This document shows, in pieces, positions 60,318 to 64,000 of a stretch of 64,000 nucleotides of DNA. Position numbers and translations under genes: made by a program. The DNA comes from Micromonospora sp. WMMA1363 (lineage in GTDB: Bacteria; Actinomycetota; Actinomycetes; Mycobacteriales; Micromonosporaceae). Position 1 is the stretch's first letter, and each line of letters begins with the position of its first letter. Under the pieces are notes generated by a model. It was not told where the DNA came from. It saw only the letters and a list, made by a program, of their open reading frames with translations, and searched no databases. The DNA lies in the NCBI RefSeq assembly GCF_030345795.1, contig NZ_JAUALB010000001.1, forward strand, positions 3,464,001-3,528,000, in the 5' to 3' direction.

Positions 60318-63178
60318 CACCGGTCCCCACTTCCCCGAGAATTCTCGCCGACCAGGGCGAGGAAGGCGTCCTCCAGGCGGCGCCGGGGCACCACCCGGTC
60401 CACCCCGATACCGGCCCGGACCAGCTCGGCCACCACCTCGCTGCGGGCGGTGCCGTTGGTGTCCACGACGAGATGGCCGTCCCCGTCGGGAAGCACCCGG
60501 ACACCCGCCATCCGGTCCAGGACGGTCCGCGCGGCCGCCTGGTCGGTCACCTCGACCAGCACACTCGGCGACTCGCCGACGATCTCCCCGACCGGGCCGG
60601 CCGCGACGATCCGACCCTTGTTCACCACGGCGGCGTGGGTGCAGGTCTGCTCCACCTCGGCGAGCAGATGGCTGGAGACCAGCACCGCGCGCCCGCCGGT
60701 GGCGTACCGCCGCAGGACCCGGCGCATCTCGGCGATCTGCGGCGGGTCGAGCCCGTCGGTCGGCTCGTCGAGCACCAGCAACTCCGGCAGCCCCAGCATC
60801 GCCTGGGCGATCGCCAGGCGCTGCTTCATGCCATGGCTGTACGTCTTGACCTTCCGGTGTACGGAGGCGCCCAGCCCGGCGATCTCCAAGGCCTCGTCGA
60901 CGTGCGCGTCCGCCCACGGCCGACCGGTGGCCCGCCAGTACGCCCGCAGGTTCGCCAGGCCAGACAGGTGCGGCAGGAAACCAGGCCCCTCCACGAGCGC
61001 GCCGATTCGGGACAGCACCGGCGAGCCCGGCACCAGCCGGTGCCCGAACACGTAGACCTCGCCGGCCGTGGGCTGGGTCAGCCCCATCAGCACCCGCAGG
61101 GTGGTCGTCTTGCCGGCACCGTTCGGGCCGAGCAGGCCCACCACCTGGCCCGGGTGCACCTCGAAGTCCACGTTCGACACCGCGACGAAGCCGTCCGCGT
61201 ACTCCTTGCGGAGTTCCCGGACGACCAGCGGGGTGTCCGCATAGTCCGGGTGGACGCTGCTCTCCTGGCGGCGGTGCCGACGGCGCAGGACGGCGACGAC
61301 CACGACCAGCCCGACCGCGATCGCGGCCAGCAGACCGGCGAGCACCCAGCGCCACCCGGCAGCCGCGGTCGGGATCGGCTCAGCGGCCACCGTGGGCAGC
61401 GCCACCGCGCCGTCGTCGAGGGCCACGGTGTACCCGGTCGGCTCGACCGGGGTGGCGTACGCCTGGTCGGAAGTGGCGACCACCATCCGCAGCCGGTGCC
61501 CGGCCTCGACCCGGCGGACGACCGCCGGCAGGGTGACGGTGACCGGCGCCGCGTCCCCGACGTCGCGCGGCAACCCGGTCAGCCGGACCGGCGCCACCAG
61601 CCCGTTGGGCAGGGTCGCCGCACCGGCCCCGTCGACGTCGTACAGCTTGACGAAGAGCACCGCCTCCCCGGTCGGGGACGCGACGCGGATCGAGACGGTC
61701 GGCGCGCCCACCACGTCCACCGCAGCCGGCAGCGGCGCGGACTCGAAGCGGGCGTGCTGGCCGGGGACGTCCCCGGCGACCCCGCCCAGCAGCGAGGAGA
61801 GTTCCCCGGCGAACGGCACCGACGAGATCGCGGCCGGGTTGCCCGCCGGCGGGTTGGCGATCCGCTGCGGCGGACCGGCCACCACCACCTGGTGGCGTCC
61901 GGTGCCGGTCAGCCCCGGGTAGTCGGTGCTGCGGTACCCGCTGGCGACCAGGCCTCGATCCAGGGCGTCGAACCCGGCGATCCGGGAGAAGGTGAAGTCG
62001 TCGCCCGGCGCCGGGCCCTCGCCCTTGACGTAGTGGTCGAGCCACTGCGCGGTCAGGAACCGCACCCGGTCCGAGTCGGTCGTCGGGCCCTCTCCGCCGT
62101 CGTGGCCACCGGTGAACCAGGCGACCCGGACCGGGGTGCCGTTCGCGGCGATCCCCCGCGCGTTGGCGTCGGCCTCGGCGAGCGGGAAGAGGGTGTCCGC
62201 CGCGCCCTGCACCAGCAGGGCCGGTGCCTGGATCCGGTCCAGCACACCCGCCGGACTGGAGCGGCGGAGCAGGTCGACGGCGGCCTGGTCGGCCCGGCCG
62301 GTGGTGGCGATCCGCAGGTACGCGGCGCAGACGTCGGCCGCGAACCGGCCGCAGGACGGGTCGGCACCGGCCGGGGCCCGTCCCGGAACGCTCCCGGGAC
62401 CGGCGCCCGGGCCGGGGCCGGGCGGCCCAGCCGGGGCGGGGGCGCCCGCCGGTTGGCCGCCGGTCGCTCCCGAGCTGCCCTCGGGTCCGGAGCCGACGTT
62501 GCCGCCGCCGAAGAACAACCCCGCCCAGCCTTTCTTGAACACCCCCGCGACCGGCTCCTTGCCCGTGTTCTCCGGCAGGAACGCGCGGGAGAGGTCGTTC
62601 CAGGTGATCATCGGGACGATCGCGTCGACCCGGGTGTCCCGGGCGGCGAGCAGCAGCGCCAGGCCACCGCCGTACGAGCCGCCCACCACGCCGACCCGCG
62701 GGTCGCCGGCGGTGTCGGTGCGGACCTCCGGTCTGGCGGCGAGCCAGTCCAGCAGACGCTGCGCGTCCCGCACCTCGTAGTCGGGGTGATTCAGGTGGAT
62801 CTGCCCGCCGCTGCGCCCGAAGCCGCGCGCCGTCCAGGTCAGCACCGCGTACCCCCGGCCGGCGATCTCCTCGGCATCGGCGTGGACCGACTCCTTGGTG
62901 CCGCCGAAGCCATGTCCGAGCAGCACCGCCGGCACCTGCGCGACAGCGGACGCGCCGTCCGGCAGGTACAGGGTGGTGTCCAGGTCGACCGGCTCGTCAC
63001 CGGTCGGCCCGGACCAGACGGTGAGCAGCGCCGACGCGGTGCGCGGCCCCGGCCGCTGCGGCCGGACCGCCCAGGCCGCGACCGCGGCGAGCAGGGCGAC
63101 CACCACCGCGGTGGCCACCGCGCGCCGGCGGTTGGGCAGGGCATGCCGGATCCACGCTGCCGAGAACGGCGATCTCAT
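60317..63178 (-). CDS. Fusion: extracytoplasmic alpha/beta hydrolase + ABC transporter ATPase
   Basis: 953 aa. N-terminal signal/anchor (AVATAVVVALLAAVAAWAV), then a CocE/X-Pro dipeptidyl peptidase-like hydrolase with nucleophile elbow GGSYGGG (Ser168) and the acid/His region FTGGHDGGEG. A Gly/Pro-rich insert lies near 255-300, and a beta-sandwich domain (PTVSIRVASPTGEAVLFVKL) at about 470-600. A membrane span follows at 608-631 (VLAGLLAAIAVGLVVVVAVL), then an ABC ATPase at 649-953: Walker A GPNGAGKTT (684-692), signature YSHGMKQ (780-786), Walker B LLVLDEPTD (800-808), H-loop VSSHLLAEVEQ. The hydrolase would face outside and the ATPase inside. ATG 63178 is likely; GTG 63187 is an alternative. 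Confidence 0.85.
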   Translation of the reverse strand: MRSPFSAAWIRHALPNRRRAVATAVVVALLAAVAAWAVRPQRPGPRTASALLTVWSGPTGDEPVDLDTTLYLPDGASAVAQVPAVLLGHGFGGTKESVHADAEEIAGRGYAVLTWTARGFGRSGGQIHLNHPDYEVRDAQRLLDWLAARPEVRTDTAGDPRVGVVGGSYGGGLALLLAARDTRVDAIVPMITWNDLSRAFLPENTGKEPVAGVFKKGWAGLFFGGGNVGSGPEGSSGATGGQPAGAPAPAGPPGPGPGAGPGSVPGRAPAGADPSCGRFAADVCAAYLRIATTGRADQAAVDLLRRSSPAGVLDRIQAPALLVQGAADTLFPLAEADANARGIAANGTPVRVAWFTGGHDGGEGPTTDSDRVRFLTAQWLDHYVKGEGPAPGDDFTFSRIAGFDALDRGLVASGYRSTDYPGLTGTGRHQVVVAGPPQRIANPPAGNPAAISSVPFAGELSSLLGGVAGDVPGQHARFESAPLPAAVDVVGAPTVSIRVASPTGEAVLFVKLYDVDGAGAATLPNGLVAPVRLTGLPRDVGDAAPVTVTLPAVVRRVEAGHRLRMVVATSDQAYATPVEPTGYTVALDDGAVALPTVAAEPIPTAAAGWRWVLAGLLAAIAVGLVVVVAVLRRRHRRQESSVHPDYADTPLVVRELRKEYADGFVAVSNVDFEVHPGQVVGLLGPNGAGKTTTLRVLMGLTQPTAGEVYVFGHRLVPGSPVLSRIGALVEGPGFLPHLSGLANLRAYWRATGRPWADAHVDEALEIAGLGASVHRKVKTYSHGMKQRLAIAQAMLGLPELLVLDEPTDGLDPPQIAEMRRVLRRYATGGRAVLVSSHLLAEVEQTCTHAAVVNKGRIVAAGPVGEIVGESPSVLVEVTDQAAARTVLDRMAGVRVLPDGDGHLVVDTNGTARSEVVAELVRAGIGVDRVVPRRRLEDAFLALVGENSRGSGDR

Positions 63179-63591
63179 GCGGGACACGGTACGGCCCGGA
63201 TCCTGAGTGATGCCTGAGATCCTCCGTACGTCCGTCCGGTTGCCCCGATCGGTGCCGACGATCAGGGCGACCGCGTCCCGCCCGGACCGTCCGGCGAGAT
63301 GAATTCGGATCGCGTGAATTCCGATCTTCCAGGGAATATCCGCCTGATTCCACCAAGTCATCCTCGTTGATCGCACGCTCAGTACCGACCCCCTGCGCGG
63401 TGCGTGACTTTGCGCCAGGTGACGCGAACCCGACTGAACGACGACGAGAAGAGCTCGTGGAGCGTCCGCTAACTTCCGGGTCCGGTGTACGGGACTCGCT
63501 GCCGTTCACGGATGCCCGCCAACGCCTACGTTCCGCCAACGCCCACGTTCCGTTTACCTCCCCTTCCACCTCCGCCGCAGGAGTACCAACC
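63179..63591. other. Intergenic stretch between divergent genes
   Basis: About 410 nt with promoters for both flanking genes presumably inside. A 17-bp tandem duplication (CGCCAACGCCTACGTTC and CGCCAACGCCCACGTTC, about 63517-63550) and AATTC-rich short motifs (63300-63325) are the only visible features. No ORF, RNA or terminator was recognised. Confidence 0.45.
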
Positions 63592-64000
63592 ATGACCCTC
63601 CCCGCGCCGCGGGCCCGCCGCCGACCCTCCGTCACGGGTCGCCTGTTGCCGTCGCTACTGGTGCTGACGCTCCTCGCACCGCTGACCGTCCTCTTCGTCC
63701 AGTCCTGGCGGTCCCTCGGTGACGACCACGACCTGGTCACCGCCGAACGCCTCGGCATCGAGTACCTGCGAGCGCTCTCCCCGGTGACCGACGCGCTGGT
63801 GGACGCGCAGACCGCCGCCGTCACCGGTCGACCGGTCCCCGGCGACGCGCTGACCCGCACGGTCGAGGCCGCCGCCGCGGTCGACGCACGGCTCGGCGAC
63901 GAGCTACGCAGCAGGGAGCGGTGGGCCGGCCTGCGGGCCAAGATCGAGGCGCTGCGGGACCGTGGGCCGACCGAGCCGGACACGGCGTACGCGGCGTACG
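63592..64000 (+). CDS. Membrane sensor-like protein, N-terminal part (cut by window edge)
   Basis: The first 136 codons are visible. ATG 63592 with a weak AGGAG upstream. One N-terminal span (LLPSLLVLTLLAPLTVLFV) and a helical extracytoplasmic domain (DLVTAERLGIEYLRALSPVT, EAAAAVDARLGDELRSRERW) resemble four-helix sensor regions of chemoreceptors and histidine kinases. The output domain is beyond the edge, so kinase, cyclase or receptor cannot be decided. Confidence 0.7.
   Translation, partial: MTLPAPRARRRPSVTGRLLPSLLVLTLLAPLTVLFVQSWRSLGDDHDLVTAERLGIEYLRALSPVTDALVDAQTAAVTGRPVPGDALTRTVEAAAAVDARLGDELRSRERWAGLRAKIEALRDRGPTEPDTAYAAY

Overview
The window is very GC-rich (about 70-73% by eye), uses many GTG starts, and carries actinobacterial markers: mycothiol synthase (mshD), a GlnR-type orphan response regulator, a CIRCE-controlled groEL, DUF1416 next to a rhodanese, and a DivIVA-domain protein. 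Gene content and order (glnR - polysaccharide deacetylase - mshD - pstS/C/A/B - NUDIX - pit; then groEL - cspA - paaN - thrC) suggest a Micromonosporaceae genome (Micromonospora or a close relative). The genus is inferred from family resemblance and recalled gene order, not from a database search.

Region 1 (1-12.2 kb) looks accessory. The left edge cuts through a group II intron with its reverse transcriptase; its apparent 5' end abuts a 13-bp hairpin. Upstream of it on the same (minus) strand lie a 58-aa ORF, a small membrane protein, a 2126-aa secreted RHS/YD-repeat protein with a lower-GC, unrelated C-terminal tip, and a secreted LamG-type protein. Together they look like a polymorphic-toxin/RHS cassette. 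A 79-residue GntR regulator with a palindrome in front of it closes the region.

Region 2 (12.4-31 kb) is core chromosome: a DivIVA-like protein; a rhodanese/DUF1416 sulfur operon preceded by a 25-codon Cys-containing leader peptide; an LmeA-like protein; glnR; and a phosphate cluster (two pstS genes, pstCAB, DUF47-pit and ppk2) with two candidate PHO boxes.

Region 3 (31-48 kb) holds dinG, an AI-2E-type permease, an isolated GroES-like protein, a PrsW-type protease, a SAM riboswitch in front of a class V aminotransferase, a FUSC-type protein, an FAD-linked oxidase, glpD, a membrane-anchored subtilisin and a complete IS3-family element.

Region 4 (48-64 kb) holds groEL with two CIRCE operators, a membrane protein with an apparent frameshift, cspA, paaN, two GNAT genes and thrC behind a SAM-I riboswitch whose P1 helix overlaps the Shine-Dalgarno sequence. 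Next come a repeat-rich stretch (57.3-58.6 kb) with a 19/17-bp minisatellite and a gene remnant, a DUF4232 lipoprotein, and an ABC permease coupled to a hydrolase-ABC ATPase fusion. The start of a membrane sensor-like gene is cut by the right edge.

Common threads are phosphate and nitrogen control (GlnR, Pst, Pit, Ppk2) and sulfur/SAM economy: a Cys leader peptide and two different SAM riboswitches act on three separate transcripts. No tRNA, rRNA or CRISPR array was seen.
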